Assembly: GCF_009720825.1 (NCBI RefSeq)
Contig: NZ_WNKY01000050.1
Location: 1 to 44,415 of the forward strand
DNA length: 44,415 nucleotides
Direction: 5' to 3'
Source of the DNA: Duganella radicis
GTDB lineage: Bacteria; Pseudomonadota; Gammaproteobacteria; Burkholderiales; Burkholderiaceae_D
The position numbers and the translations under genes are program-made. Below, in pieces: positions 23,647 through 32,029 of this stretch (positions within the stretch are counted from its first letter, which is position 1; each line of letters opens with the position of its first letter). The notes beneath the pieces were generated by a model that saw only the letters and a list, made by a program, of their open reading frames with translations, ran no database searches and was not told where the DNA came from.

Positions 23647-23988
23647 TCAATGATGGGCCGCGTTTCCGGCCTGCTGGGCCTTGTCGGTTGCCGGACGGTC
23701 TTCAGGCTTCGGGCGGCCCTGGGCGTCGGACAGGCGGTACTTGGTGCGGCGGTCGCCCATCAGGTCGCGCAGGTCGCGGATGCTCATGCCGGTCACTTCG
23801 TGCATGCGGATCAGCAGCGAGGCGCCGACCGGCAGGCGGTGGTGGCGGATCTTGCTGATGACCGGCGGCGCGACTTCCAGCAGACGCGACAGCGCGGCAT
23901 CGTTTTTCAACTGCATCTTGCCCAGCAAGATATCCAGCAGGTGGTTAGGGTTGTAGCTTTCCTGAGAAGCGAGTGCATGATGTGCCAT
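23647..23988 (-). CDS. Cro/CI-like HTH protein, conserved hypothetical
   Basis: A 113-residue protein with a GAGGAAA ribosome binding site before ATG 23988. The centre (LKNDAALSRLLEVAPPVISK, then IRHHRLPVGASLLIRMHEVT) has the layout of a lambda-repressor-like HTH: helix, turn with APPVISK recognition helix, then stabilising helices. The tail is polar and disordered (RPKPEDRPATDKAQQAG). It is probably a small DNA-binding regulator; I recall similar proteins in other Burkholderiales. Target unknown. Its upstream region (23989-24205) is AT-richer and gene-free. Confidence 0.7.
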   Translation of the reverse strand: MAHHALASQESYNPNHLLDILLGKMQLKNDAALSRLLEVAPPVISKIRHHRLPVGASLLIRMHEVTGMSIRDLRDLMGDRRTKYRLSDAQGRPKPEDRPATDKAQQAGNAAHH

Positions 23989-24205
23989 GATTTTCCTCGT
24001 TGGTTGGGGTGAACAAATAGTGCTGGTTTGAACTTAAGCAAAACTTAGCGTTCCGAATTGCCATTCGTGCAAGATACCAGCATGCACCGCGCTAAGATTG
24101 TTCGGCATCAATCAGAAGCTAGAAACCTTAGCAACAATGCTATTTCATCACATGGGACCGGAGGATGGCGCACGCAAGAAAACTACAGGAAACAAACGGG
24201 GGAAA

Positions 24206-24529
24206 TCAGGCGGTGGTGTCGATGTTGCGTCCCAGCGTTTTCTGGCTGTCGCGGCGCTGGGTATCGGCTTTTTTGTCGGCCTGCTGGGCGGCGCGGCGGT
24301 CGGCGGCGGCGGCCTCGTCGTTGGCGCGGGCCTGGTTGCGGGTGGTTTCGGTGTTTTGCTCGACGCGGCGGCGGGTGGCGGCCTCGTCCTTCCCGGCGCG
24401 GTTGTCCTGTTGGGCGCGCCGGGTCTCCGCAGCCTGCTCGCTACGCTGCTCGGCACGGTTGGCGCGGGTTTCGCGCAGATTGGTTTGCACCGGGTCGGGC
24501 CGCGGCGCGTTGGTGACGTTGATGGCCAT
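24206..24529 (-). CDS. highly charged coiled-coil/disordered protein, 107 aa
   Basis: The start at ATG 24529 gives MAINVTNAPRPDPVQTNLRE followed by about 85 residues rich in Arg, Ala, Gln, Glu and Asp (TRRAQQDNRAGKDEAATRRR). This predicts a long helix or disorder. Codons on this strand have the genome's GC-ending bias, whereas the antisense frame reads as an improbable glycine-rich membrane protein, so this strand was chosen. No domain is recognised. It is divergent from phoH with a 92-base gap. Possibly a structural or nucleic-acid-binding protein, but that is a guess. Confidence 0.6.
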   Translation of the reverse strand: MAINVTNAPRPDPVQTNLRETRANRAEQRSEQAAETRRAQQDNRAGKDEAATRRRVEQNTETTRNQARANDEAAAADRRAAQQADKKADTQRRDSQKTLGRNIDTTA

Positions 24530-24621
24530 ACCTCTACTGTAGAGCAAAGGCGCTATCGACGGCAAATTACGATAAACTATCGCCTGTGCCGATCGACGGC
24601 CCTCTCTCCTAAAGCACGCCA

Positions 24622-25725
24622 TTGAAAACCAAGACCCCAGTCCAGCCGCACTATTTCGTCCCCGAGCCGCTCGATAACGCGCGCCTGGCCCATTTGTGCG
24701 GCCCGCTCGACGAAAACCTGCGCCAGATTTCCGCCGCGCTGGACGTCACCATTTTCCGCCGTGGCGACAAATTCATCGTCAGCGGCCACAACGCCGAACG
24801 CGCGGTCGAGATCCTCGACCATTTCTACGCCATCGCCAACAAGATCGTGCCGATCGAGGAGGTGCAACTGGCATTGGTCGAGCAGCGCGCCAGCATGCAC
24901 GCCGACAATATCGCCGCGCTGGCCCCGGCGCCGGCCGCGGACGACGCCGCGCCGGCCGCCCGGCCGCGCAAGGTGGAGCCGGTGCCGGCGGTCGAGATCG
25001 ACATCAACAGCCCGGTGCTGAAAACCCGCCGCGCCGACCTGCGCGGCCGCACGCCGCACCAGATCCGCTACCTGCGCAACATCCTCGAACATGACATCAG
25101 CTTCGGCGTCGGCCCGGCCGGCACCGGCAAGACCTACCTCGCCGTCGCCTGCGCGGTCGACGCGCTGGAGCGCGACGCCGTCAAGCGCATCATCCTGACC
25201 CGACCGGCGGTGGAGGCCGGCGAGCGCCTCGGCTTCCTGCCGGGCGACCTGTCGCAAAAGGTGGACCCGTACCTGCGCCCGCTGTACGACGCCCTGTACG
25301 ACCTGCTGGGCTTTGACCGCACGCAGAAAATGTTCGAGAAACAGGTGATCGAGATCGCCCCGCTGGCCTACATGCGCGGCCGCACCCTGAATCATGCCTT
25401 CGTGATCCTGGACGAGGCGCAAAACACCACGGTCGAGCAAATGAAAATGTTCCTGACCCGCATCGGCTTTGGCAGCAAGGCCGTGGTCACCGGCGACGTC
25501 ACTCAGGTCGACCTGCACAAGAGCCAGAAAAGCGGCCTGGTGGACGCCATCCAGGTGCTGAAAGAAGTGCGCGGCGTGGCCTTCAGCCACTTCACCAGCG
25601 AAGACGTGGTGCGCCATCCGCTGGTGGCGCGCATCGTCGACGCCTACGAAACCGCCCACAACCACGAAGCGGAAATCGCTCCCCTCCTCAAAGCCACGGC
25701 GCTCAAAAATGTCCGCAAAAAATAA
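24622..25725 (+). CDS. ybeZ: PhoH-family ATPase (YbeZ)
   Basis: A 367-residue cytoplasmic P-loop ATPase. An N-terminal KH-like segment (residues about 15-95) is followed by an Ala/Pro linker, then the PhoH core with Walker A GPAGTGKT (164-171), ILTRPAVEAGERLGFLPGDL, and Walker B VILDEAQN (261-268). The TTG start at 24622 is used because the family N-terminus (MKTKTPVQPHYFVPEPLDNA) begins there and no ATG fits. YbeZ works with YbeY in rRNA processing and ribosome quality control. The ybeY gene overlaps its end by 17 bases, the standard operon arrangement. Confidence 0.93.
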   Translation: MKTKTPVQPHYFVPEPLDNARLAHLCGPLDENLRQISAALDVTIFRRGDKFIVSGHNAERAVEILDHFYAIANKIVPIEEVQLALVEQRASMHADNIAALAPAPAADDAAPAARPRKVEPVPAVEIDINSPVLKTRRADLRGRTPHQIRYLRNILEHDISFGVGPAGTGKTYLAVACAVDALERDAVKRIILTRPAVEAGERLGFLPGDLSQKVDPYLRPLYDALYDLLGFDRTQKMFEKQVIEIAPLAYMRGRTLNHAFVILDEAQNTTVEQMKMFLTRIGFGSKAVVTGDVTQVDLHKSQKSGLVDAIQVLKEVRGVAFSHFTSEDVVRHPLVARIVDAYETAHNHEAEIAPLLKATALKNVRKK

Positions 25726-26176
25726 ACTGACGCTGTCGGTGCAGTACGCCGATCCACGCCTGCAAGCAACGATTACCCGTCCCAAAATCCGCAAGTGGGT
25801 GCAAGCCGCCCTGTTCGCGCCGGCCGAGCTGACCATCCGCTTTGTCGACGCCGGGGAAGGCCGGACCCTGAACCGCGAATACCGCGGCAAGGACTACGCC
25901 ACCAACGTCCTGACCTTCGCCTACAACGAAGGCGAGGAAGCGCTGCCGGAAGACGCGCCCACGCAAGCCGACATCATCCTCTGCACCGACGTGCTGGAGA
26001 AGGAGGCGGCCGAGCAAAAGAAAACCGTGGAAGAACACACCGCCCACCTGATCATCCACGGCGTCCTCCACGCCCAGGGCTACGACCACGAGGACGACGA
26101 GGAAGCCGCCGAAATGGAAGGCATCGAAACCGACATCCTCGCCGAACTCGGCTACGCCGATCCGTACGCCGCCTGA
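25709..26176 (+). CDS. ybeY: endoribonuclease YbeY
   Basis: A 155-residue metal-dependent RNase needed for 16S rRNA 3'-end maturation. The zinc motif is complete: HLIIHGVLHAQGYDH with His117, His121 and His127. Other conserved parts are RFVDAGEGRTLNREYRGKDY and TNVLTFAY. Its final codons (L-G-Y-A-D-P-Y-A-A-stop) recur in near-identical form after the downstream lyase gene, at 29188-29217. In related bacteria the next gene is corC; here a lyase gene is interposed. Confidence 0.95.
   Translation: MSAKNKLTLSVQYADPRLQATITRPKIRKWVQAALFAPAELTIRFVDAGEGRTLNREYRGKDYATNVLTFAYNEGEEALPEDAPTQADIILCTDVLEKEAAEQKKTVEEHTAHLIIHGVLHAQGYDHEDDEEAAEMEGIETDILAELGYADPYAA
26147..26168 (+). repeat. upstream copy of the ybeY-tail direct repeat
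   Basis: These 22 bases inside the end of ybeY match 29188-29209 at 21 positions. The first 17 (CTCGGCTACGCCGATCC) are identical. The two copies are in direct orientation and enclose the lyase gene. Confidence 0.85.
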
Positions 26177-26231
26177 GCCGTCGTGTCGGCGCCAGCGCCG
26201 GCGCGGCTGACACCCTGTAGGGATTTCCTGA

Positions 26232-26260
26232 TTGAACTATTTCCGCAAAGAAATTACTAT
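26232..26260 (+). promoter_or_regulatory. sigma70-like promoter of the lyase gene
   Basis: TTGAAC (26232-26237) and TACTAT (26255-26260) are separated by exactly 17 bases, in an AT-rich patch between ybeY and the lyase. GGGGAA (about 26308-26313) serves as ribosome binding site. The inserted gene therefore has its own promoter. Confidence 0.65.
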
Positions 26261-26321
26261 CACCGCCAGATAGTTTTGTCTTGGTTCATCATCGAAATCC
26301 TGCCACGGGGAACAGCATCGC

Positions 26322-29171
26322 ATGAAAATCAGCCTGAACAAGCCATCGGCCCGCGCCCGGCTGGCCGCCACCCTTTTCCTGACCAGCCTGAGCCTGGGAG
26401 CCGGCGCGGCGCCGGCCACGTTTGCCCATCCGGGCGTGCTGCTCAGCCGGGCCGACCTGGACGGCCTCAAGGCCGAGCTCGCCTCCGAACCGTGGAAGTC
26501 GGCCTATGAACGGCTGAAAAACGACGCCCGTTCGCAAAAGACCTATGTCATGCAGGGTCCATGGGCCAGCGTCAGCCGCAATCCGGACCTGCACCGCAGC
26601 GAATGGCTCAACGACATGCAGGCGGTCTACAACCTGGCGCGCATGTGGTACCTCACCGGCGACGGCGGCTATGCCCAGCGGGCGCATGACATCCTGCTGG
26701 CCTGGGCCACCACCCAGACCAGCTTTGGCGGCGCCGAGGCCGCGTTCGACATCGGCGACAGCCGCTGCGCCACCGCCGCCGACATCCTGCGCGGCACCTG
26801 GCCCGGCTGGACCGCCAGCGACACCAGCGCGGTGCAGCACTATTTCAACACCGCGTTCTGGCCGGCGCTGGCCGTGCCCGGTCCCCTGTTCACCGGGTCG
26901 CAGGGCATGGAGCAACTGACCGGCGCGCTCGGCATTGCCATCTTCAACGACGACGCCACCCGCTTCGACCAGGTGCTGTCGGCCTTCCTGACCGACGCCA
27001 ACACCGGCCTGCGCGGCATGCTGCCCAACGGCGAGGTGGTCGACACCGGCCGCGACCAGGGTCACACCGCGCTGTACGTGCGGCTGGCGGCCGAGATGGG
27101 CCAGGCGTTCTGGAACCAGGGCGTGGACGTGTTCTCGCTGCTCGACCACCGCATCCTCGCCGTCGGCGAGTACTACGCGCGTTACCACCTGCCCGACAAC
27201 GCGCCGTCCTACGTGCCGTTCGGCGGCATGTCGTGGGGGATTTTCAACGCCATCGCCGGCGCGCCGCGCTCGACCACCCAGGGCCGCACCGCGCTCAACC
27301 TGCTGCACACGGCCTACGCCGTGCGCAAGGGCCTGGACACGCCATGGATCGACCTGTACGGCAACGACCAGGCCGAGGACACCGACAGCTTCATGTTCCG
27401 CCGCAGCGGCGACAGCTCGGCCGCCACGCCGCCGCCGCCGCCGTCGCTGCCGCCGGCGGCTACCCTGACCACCGGCCTGACCGCGGCCGACCTGTACGGC
27501 GCCGGCCCGGCCGGCGCCAGCGCCTACGCCAACGGCGTCTGGACCGTGAGCGGCGGCTACAACGGCCAGACGCCCGCCAGCAGCACGCCCAGCATCCGCT
27601 TCGCCTACCGTCCGGTCAGCGGCGACTTCACCATGATCGCCAGGGTCGCGTCCGTCTCCAGCGCCGGCTCGAACGACGCCCAGGGCGGCATCATGATCCG
27701 CGACGTCGCCACCGGGCAGTCGCACAGCCAGACCTATATCGCCATGACCACCGACCACCGCGCCGGCTGGAACGAGCGCGGCGCCACCGGCATGGCCTAT
27801 TCGTGGATGGCCGGCGCGGTCAACCCGGCGCCGCAACTGCCCTACTGGATCAAGCTGGAACGCATCGGCAACCGGGTCCAGACCTCGACCTCGCCCGACG
27901 GCGCCAGCTGGGCCGGCGCCAACAGCAACGACTTCGCCAACCTGCCCGCCACCGCCTACGTCGGCCTGTTCGCCTCCTCGGCCGTGAACGGCCAGTCCAG
28001 CACGGTGACCTTCACCGACGTCGCCATCACCGGCGGCGACGGCGGCGCGCCGCTCACGGCGCCGCCCGCGCCGCTGTCGGTGGTGGCCGCGCCGGCCGAT
28101 GGCCGCGTCATCGTGCGCTGGACCGAAACCCATGGCGCCACCAGCTACCACGTGCTGCGCTCGACCGCCAGCGGCGGCCCGTACAGCGAGGTGGCCGCCG
28201 TCGACGGCACCAGCTGGACCGACACGGCGGTCAGCAACGGCACCCGCTACTACTATGTGGTGAGCGCCGCCAACCTGGCCGGCACCAGCGACCGCTCGCC
28301 GGAAGACAGCGCGCTGCCGGCGCCGTCCTGGGTCAACATCGCCTTCGGCGGCACCGCCACGGCCAGCAGCGTCGGCGACGGCGCCGCCAGCTACGCCTTC
28401 GACAGCGATCCGGGTTCGCGCTGGCACGCCTCGACCACGGCCGTGCCGCAGTGGCTGCAATACGATGTCGGGGCCGGCCTCACGCAGACGGTGCAGCGCT
28501 ACGGCGTGACCAGCTCGGTCGATTCGCCCGGCCGCGATCCGTCCGCCTGGCAGCTGCAAGCGTCGCAGGACGCGGTCAACTGGGTGACGCTCGACACCCA
28601 GGCCAGCCAGGCGTTTGCCTTCAAGTACCAGACCCGCTACTACAACATCGCCAACAGCACGGCCTATCGCTACTACCGCCTGTACATCACCGGCGGCGCC
28701 AACGTGCAGGTCGCCGAGCTGGGGCTGTACGCCAACAGCGGCCACCTGGTCGCCAACGGCAGCTACCGCCTGCTGAACCCGGGCAGCGGCCAGGCGGTGG
28801 GCGTGGCCGGCGACAGCACCGCCAACGGCGCGCTGCTCCAGCCGCAACCCTACGCCAGCGGCGCCCCCGCCCAGCAATGGACCCTCAGCGACCAGGGCAG
28901 CGGCCGCTACCAGGTGCTGGGCGCCGCCAGCGGCAAGGCCATGGACGTCACCGCCAAGAGCACGGCGGACGGCGCCAGGATCGAACTCTGGTCCTGGAAC
29001 GGCGGCAACAATCAGTTGTGGCAACTGGTCCCGACCGGCAGCGGGCATTTCAAGCTGGTGTCGGTCAACAGCGGCAAGGTGCTGGACGGGCCGGCCGGCG
29101 CCGGCGCGCTGATACAGTCGACCTACAACGGCGGCGCCAGCCAGCAGTGGACCCTCTCGACCGCGCCATAG
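26322..29171 (+). CDS. secreted multidomain alginate-lyase-family polysaccharide lyase
   Basis: A 949-residue secreted enzyme. Signal peptide (residues 1-30, ...LSLGAGAAPA). An alginate-lyase-family alpha-toroid spans about 34-360, with RSEWLNDMQAVYNLARMWYL and the signature VDTGRDQGHTALYVRLA. A Pro-rich linker follows at about 367-376. A DUF1349-like beta-sandwich (SGDFTMIARVASVSS, GGIMIRDVATG) covers about 395-565, a fibronectin type III domain about 575-665, an F5/8-type C (CBM32-like) domain about 668-800, and a ricin-type lectin (CBM13-like, QQWTLS and NQLWQLV repeats) about 812-949. So one catalytic unit carries four carbohydrate-binding or spacer modules. The substrate could be alginate, another polyuronate or glycosaminoglycan-like chains. 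It sits alone inside the ybe operon with its own promoter and flanking repeats. Confidence 0.88.
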   Translation: MKISLNKPSARARLAATLFLTSLSLGAGAAPATFAHPGVLLSRADLDGLKAELASEPWKSAYERLKNDARSQKTYVMQGPWASVSRNPDLHRSEWLNDMQAVYNLARMWYLTGDGGYAQRAHDILLAWATTQTSFGGAEAAFDIGDSRCATAADILRGTWPGWTASDTSAVQHYFNTAFWPALAVPGPLFTGSQGMEQLTGALGIAIFNDDATRFDQVLSAFLTDANTGLRGMLPNGEVVDTGRDQGHTALYVRLAAEMGQAFWNQGVDVFSLLDHRILAVGEYYARYHLPDNAPSYVPFGGMSWGIFNAIAGAPRSTTQGRTALNLLHTAYAVRKGLDTPWIDLYGNDQAEDTDSFMFRRSGDSSAATPPPPPSLPPAATLTTGLTAADLYGAGPAGASAYANGVWTVSGGYNGQTPASSTPSIRFAYRPVSGDFTMIARVASVSSAGSNDAQGGIMIRDVATGQSHSQTYIAMTTDHRAGWNERGATGMAYSWMAGAVNPAPQLPYWIKLERIGNRVQTSTSPDGASWAGANSNDFANLPATAYVGLFASSAVNGQSSTVTFTDVAITGGDGGAPLTAPPAPLSVVAAPADGRVIVRWTETHGATSYHVLRSTASGGPYSEVAAVDGTSWTDTAVSNGTRYYYVVSAANLAGTSDRSPEDSALPAPSWVNIAFGGTATASSVGDGAASYAFDSDPGSRWHASTTAVPQWLQYDVGAGLTQTVQRYGVTSSVDSPGRDPSAWQLQASQDAVNWVTLDTQASQAFAFKYQTRYYNIANSTAYRYYRLYITGGANVQVAELGLYANSGHLVANGSYRLLNPGSGQAVGVAGDSTANGALLQPQPYASGAPAQQWTLSDQGSGRYQVLGAASGKAMDVTAKSTADGARIELWSWNGGNNQLWQLVPTGSGHFKLVSVNSGKVLDGPAGAGALIQSTYNGGASQQWTLSTAP

Positions 29172-29187
29172 CCGCCCCGCATTGTGT

Positions 29188-29217
29188 CTCGGCTACGCCG
29201 ATCCTTACGTCGAGTGA
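29188..29217 (+). pseudogene. duplicated 3' end of ybeY (insertion scar)
   Basis: The sequence reads L-G-Y-A-D-P-Y-V-E-stop, nearly the same as the real ybeY end. Its first 17 bases are identical to 26147-26163 and 21 of 22 match overall. The reading frame and a stop are preserved, so it looks like the relic of a second or ancestral ybeY terminus left when the lyase gene was inserted. Confidence 0.75.
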
Positions 29218-29225
29218 TCAGACAG

Positions 29226-29246
29226 CTCGCCCGCTAGCCGGGCGAG
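29226..29246 (+). terminator. terminator-like hairpin after the lyase/ybeY relic
   Basis: CTCGCCCG (29226-29233) pairs perfectly with CGGGCGAG (29239-29246) around a 5-base loop, followed by TCATTTT. The T tract is weak. It may be the original ybeY terminator, now serving the lyase gene. Confidence 0.6.
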
Positions 29247-29505
29247 TCATTTTGCTCACGACATCTTCCCACTGCACAGCAGTCGGGAGCCAAGAAATCT
29301 GCCCGTCTCGCGTAACCAATAGTGGACCGTTACCTGCCAGGGCATACAAACAGGTCCATTGGATATGACCTCTCCAGCATGCTCCGGTCCGGTTGGCATA
29401 AGCTGATCAAGGTCAAACCACACCGCTGTTTTTTTGACAAAAACCGCCCCACCTTCCCATTTGGTGTATGCTATACCCCTTCGAAACAACGGCTTTACGC
29501 CTGCT
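29247..29505 (+). other. gene-poor region upstream of corC
   Basis: AT-richer than its surroundings. It contains an imperfect inverted repeat near 29317-29367 (CCAATAGTGGACC against GGTCCATTGG) and a possible extended -10, TGCTATACC, at about 29469-29477 for corC. On the minus strand a frame of about 47 codons (29256-29399) ends in ...RLLCSGKMS; it resembles nothing I know. No supported gene is called here. Confidence 0.4.
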
Positions 29506-30390
29506 ATGCAAGAGCACTCTAGTAGCGTCAAGACTGACGCTAAACCACACAGGTCACTGTTTGAACGACTGACCGCCCTGATTTCCCCAGAGCCCGAGAA
29601 CCGCTCGGAGCTGCTCGAAGTTCTGCACGACGCCCACGAACGCAATCTGATCGATGCCGACGCCCTGTCGATGATCGAGGGCGTGTTCCAGGTATCCGAT
29701 CTGTCCGCCCGCGACATCATGATCCCGCGCTCGCAGATGGACGTCATCGACATTTCCAAGCCGATCGAGGACTGGCTGCCGCTGGTTCTGGAAACCGCCC
29801 ACTCGCGCTTCCCCGCCATCGAGGGCGAGCGCGACAAGGTGATCGGCATCCTGCTGGCCAAGGACCTGCTGCGCTACTACGCCGAGGAATCGTTCGACGT
29901 GCGCGACATGTTGCGTCCGGCCATCTTCATCCCGGAATCCAAGCGTCTGAACGTGCTGCTGCGCGATTTCCGCGCCAACCACAACCACATGGCCATCGTC
30001 GTCGACGAATACAGCGGCGTGGCCGGCCTGATCACCATCGAGGACGTGCTGGAACAAATCGTCGGCGATATCGAGGACGAGTACGATTTCGACGAGGAAG
30101 AAGACAACATCCTGTCGATCCGCGAAGGCCAGCACGGCCCGCGCTGGCGCATCAAGGCGCTGACCGAGATCGAGCAATTCAACGAAGAGCTGGACACCGC
30201 CCTGCCGGAAGATGACGCCGACACCATCGGCGGCCTGGTCTCCAAGCACCTCGGCCGCATGGCCCACAAGGGCGACGTGTTCGACTACGAAGGCCTGCGC
30301 TTCGAAGTGCTGCGCGCCGACGCCCGCCAGATCCACGTGCTGACGGTGGAAAAACTGCCGCCCGCCCCCGACCACGGCGACGACGCATAA
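29506..30390 (+). CDS. corC: CorC/YbeX family CBS-domain protein
   Basis: A 294-residue cytoplasmic protein starting at ATG 29506 (MQEHSSSVKTDAKPHRSLFE); the frame is open further upstream but the family start is here. It has two CBS domains (ARDIMIPRSQMDVIDISKPI, and DMLRPAIFIPESKRLNVLLR with VVDEYSGVAGLITIEDVLEQ). A C-terminal CorC/HlyC transporter-associated domain follows (TIGGLVSKHLGRMAHKGDVF). It lacks the membrane DUF21 domain. It is implicated in magnesium/cobalt homeostasis and in ribosome-related functions with ybeZ/ybeY. Its stop overlaps the lnt start (TAATG). Its separation from ybeY by the lyase gene forces it to use a separate promoter or read-through. Confidence 0.93.
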   Translation: MQEHSSSVKTDAKPHRSLFERLTALISPEPENRSELLEVLHDAHERNLIDADALSMIEGVFQVSDLSARDIMIPRSQMDVIDISKPIEDWLPLVLETAHSRFPAIEGERDKVIGILLAKDLLRYYAEESFDVRDMLRPAIFIPESKRLNVLLRDFRANHNHMAIVVDEYSGVAGLITIEDVLEQIVGDIEDEYDFDEEEDNILSIREGQHGPRWRIKALTEIEQFNEELDTALPEDDADTIGGLVSKHLGRMAHKGDVFDYEGLRFEVLRADARQIHVLTVEKLPPAPDHGDDA

Positions 30391-31961
30391 TGCGTTTTCG
30401 CCGCGCCAACCCGAACGATCCACCCAAGCCGCAACGCTCGACCCGAGGACGCATGCTCATCACCGGCCTGGCCGGTGCGCTGTGCGTGTTCGCGTTCGCG
30501 CCGTTCGGCTGGTGGCCGCTGGAAATCCTCGGCCTCGCCACGCTGTTCTATCAAGTCCTGCGCAGCACCAGCGTCAAATCCGCCGCGCTGATCGGCTGGG
30601 CCTTCGTGGCCGGCTGGACCGCCGCCGGCGTGCACTGGCTGTACGTCTCGATGCACACCTACGGCGGCATGCCGGCGCCATTGGCCGCGCTGGCCGTGCT
30701 GCTGCTGGGCGCCGCCATGGGCGTCTACGGCGCACTGGCCATGGGCACCGCATGGTGGCTGCGCCAGCGCTGGACGCTACCGCTGCCGGCCGCCAATCTT
30801 TTGGTCTTCCCCGCCGTCTGGGCGCTGTTTGAATGGGTACGCGGCTGGCTGTTCACCGGCTTCCCGTGGCTGTCGTCGGGCTACGCCCACAACCACAGCC
30901 CGCTGGCCGGATTCGCGCCCATCATCGGCGTGTACGGCCTGGGCTGGCTGGCCGCCGTGATCGCCGGCGCCCTGCTGTTGCTGCTGCACCGTTCGCGCCT
31001 GCGCGCGGCCGTGCTGGCGGTGGCCATCTGCGTGGCCGGCGTCGGCCTCGGCTTCCTGCAATGGACCTACCCGGAAGGCAAACCGATCTCGGTACGCCTG
31101 CTGCAAGGCAATATCCCGCAGGATGAGAAATTCAACGGCGCCAAGGTGATGACCACCATGAAGCTGTACCAGGACGCCATCACCGCCGCCCCGGCCGACC
31201 TGATCGCCACGCCGGAAACCGCCATCATCACGCTGCCGCAGCAACTGCCGCCGGACTACCTGCCCGGCATCGCGCAGTTCTTGAATAAGACGAATAGCAA
31301 CCTGATCCTCGGGATCTTCACCGCCGACAGCCAGACCGCCTACTTCAACAGCGTGATCGGCATTCCGGCCAAGCTGGGCGCGGGCTACTACCGTTACGAC
31401 AAACACCATCTGGTGCCGTACGGCGAATTCATCCCCTACGGCTTCCGCTGGTTCGTCAACCTGATGTCGATCCCGCTGGGCGACATGACCAGCGGCCGCG
31501 AGATCCAGCCGGCGTTCCCGGTCAAGGACCAGCGCGTGCTGCCCAACATCTGCTATGAAGACTTGTTCGGCGAGGAAATCGCCGCCCAGCTGAACCACCC
31601 GGCTCTGGACCAGAAGCCGGCCACGCTGCTGCTGAACACCTCCAACCTGGCCTGGTTTGGCGACACCATCGCCATTCCGCAGCATTTGCAGATCTCGCAG
31701 ATGCGCACGCTGGAAACCGGCCGCCCCATGCTGCGGGCGACCAATACCGGGGCCACCGCCATCATCAATGGCGACGGCAAGGTGGTGCGGCAGCTGCCGG
31801 TGAACACCTTCGGCACGCTGGCGGCCCAGGTGCAGGGCACGGCCGGCAGCACGCCCTACATCATCTGGGGCAACAAGCTGTTCCTGGCGCTGACCGCCCT
31901 GTCGCTGGCGGGCGCGTGGTTTTGGGCAACGCGCTCAAAAAACCAGCCAAAAACCGCTTAA
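30390..31961 (+). CDS. lnt: apolipoprotein N-acyltransferase
   Basis: A 523-residue inner-membrane enzyme that adds the third acyl chain to bacterial lipoproteins. An N-terminal set of about six membrane helices (FAFAPFGWWPLEILGLATLF onward) is followed by a periplasmic nitrilase domain with catalytic Glu in IATPETAIITLP, Lys in the YRYDKHHLVPYGEFIPYGFR region, and Cys in NICYEDLFGEE. A final TM helix is near the C-terminus. It is coupled to corC by a one-base overlap. It would process the lipoproteins seen in this window, such as the GH105 and ChaN-like proteins. Confidence 0.95.
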   Translation: MRFRRANPNDPPKPQRSTRGRMLITGLAGALCVFAFAPFGWWPLEILGLATLFYQVLRSTSVKSAALIGWAFVAGWTAAGVHWLYVSMHTYGGMPAPLAALAVLLLGAAMGVYGALAMGTAWWLRQRWTLPLPAANLLVFPAVWALFEWVRGWLFTGFPWLSSGYAHNHSPLAGFAPIIGVYGLGWLAAVIAGALLLLLHRSRLRAAVLAVAICVAGVGLGFLQWTYPEGKPISVRLLQGNIPQDEKFNGAKVMTTMKLYQDAITAAPADLIATPETAIITLPQQLPPDYLPGIAQFLNKTNSNLILGIFTADSQTAYFNSVIGIPAKLGAGYYRYDKHHLVPYGEFIPYGFRWFVNLMSIPLGDMTSGREIQPAFPVKDQRVLPNICYEDLFGEEIAAQLNHPALDQKPATLLLNTSNLAWFGDTIAIPQHLQISQMRTLETGRPMLRATNTGATAIINGDGKVVRQLPVNTFGTLAAQVQGTAGSTPYIIWGNKLFLALTALSLAGAWFWATRSKNQPKTA

Positions 31962-31996
31962 CCCGCTAAAATCATCGCTTTAGCGAAACTGCAACC

Positions 31997-32013
31997 GCAT
32001 GCCCCGGGCATGC
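31997..32013. repeat. palindrome in the glyQ leader
   Basis: GCATGCCC-C-GGGCATGC is a perfect 8-bp inverted repeat between lnt and glyQ, 17 bases before the start. It has no T tract and no T-box features. It may be a regulatory hairpin or chance in GC-rich DNA. Confidence 0.35.
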
Positions 32014-32029
32014 CACCGACTGACAAAAG

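Noticed and set aside
24098..24625. A plus-strand glycine-rich, membrane-like protein opposite the charged protein
   Set aside because: Its codon choice lacks the genome's GC-ending bias while the minus strand has it; the glycine-rich pattern is the mirror of Arg/Ala/Gln codons.
26177..26231. A terminator right after ybeY
   Set aside because: The GC-rich stretch can fold (GTGTCGGCGC with GGCTGACAC) but the pairing is broken by bulges and no T tract follows.
26289..29048. A 919-codon minus-strand frame opposite the lyase gene
   Set aside because: Same artefact of GC3 bias; the plus strand has a promoter, ribosome binding site, signal peptide and five recognisable modules.
31962..32029. A T-box or other riboswitch in the glyQ leader
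   Set aside because: The leader is only 68 bases with one short palindrome and no T-box sequence; glyQS T-boxes are a Gram-positive feature.
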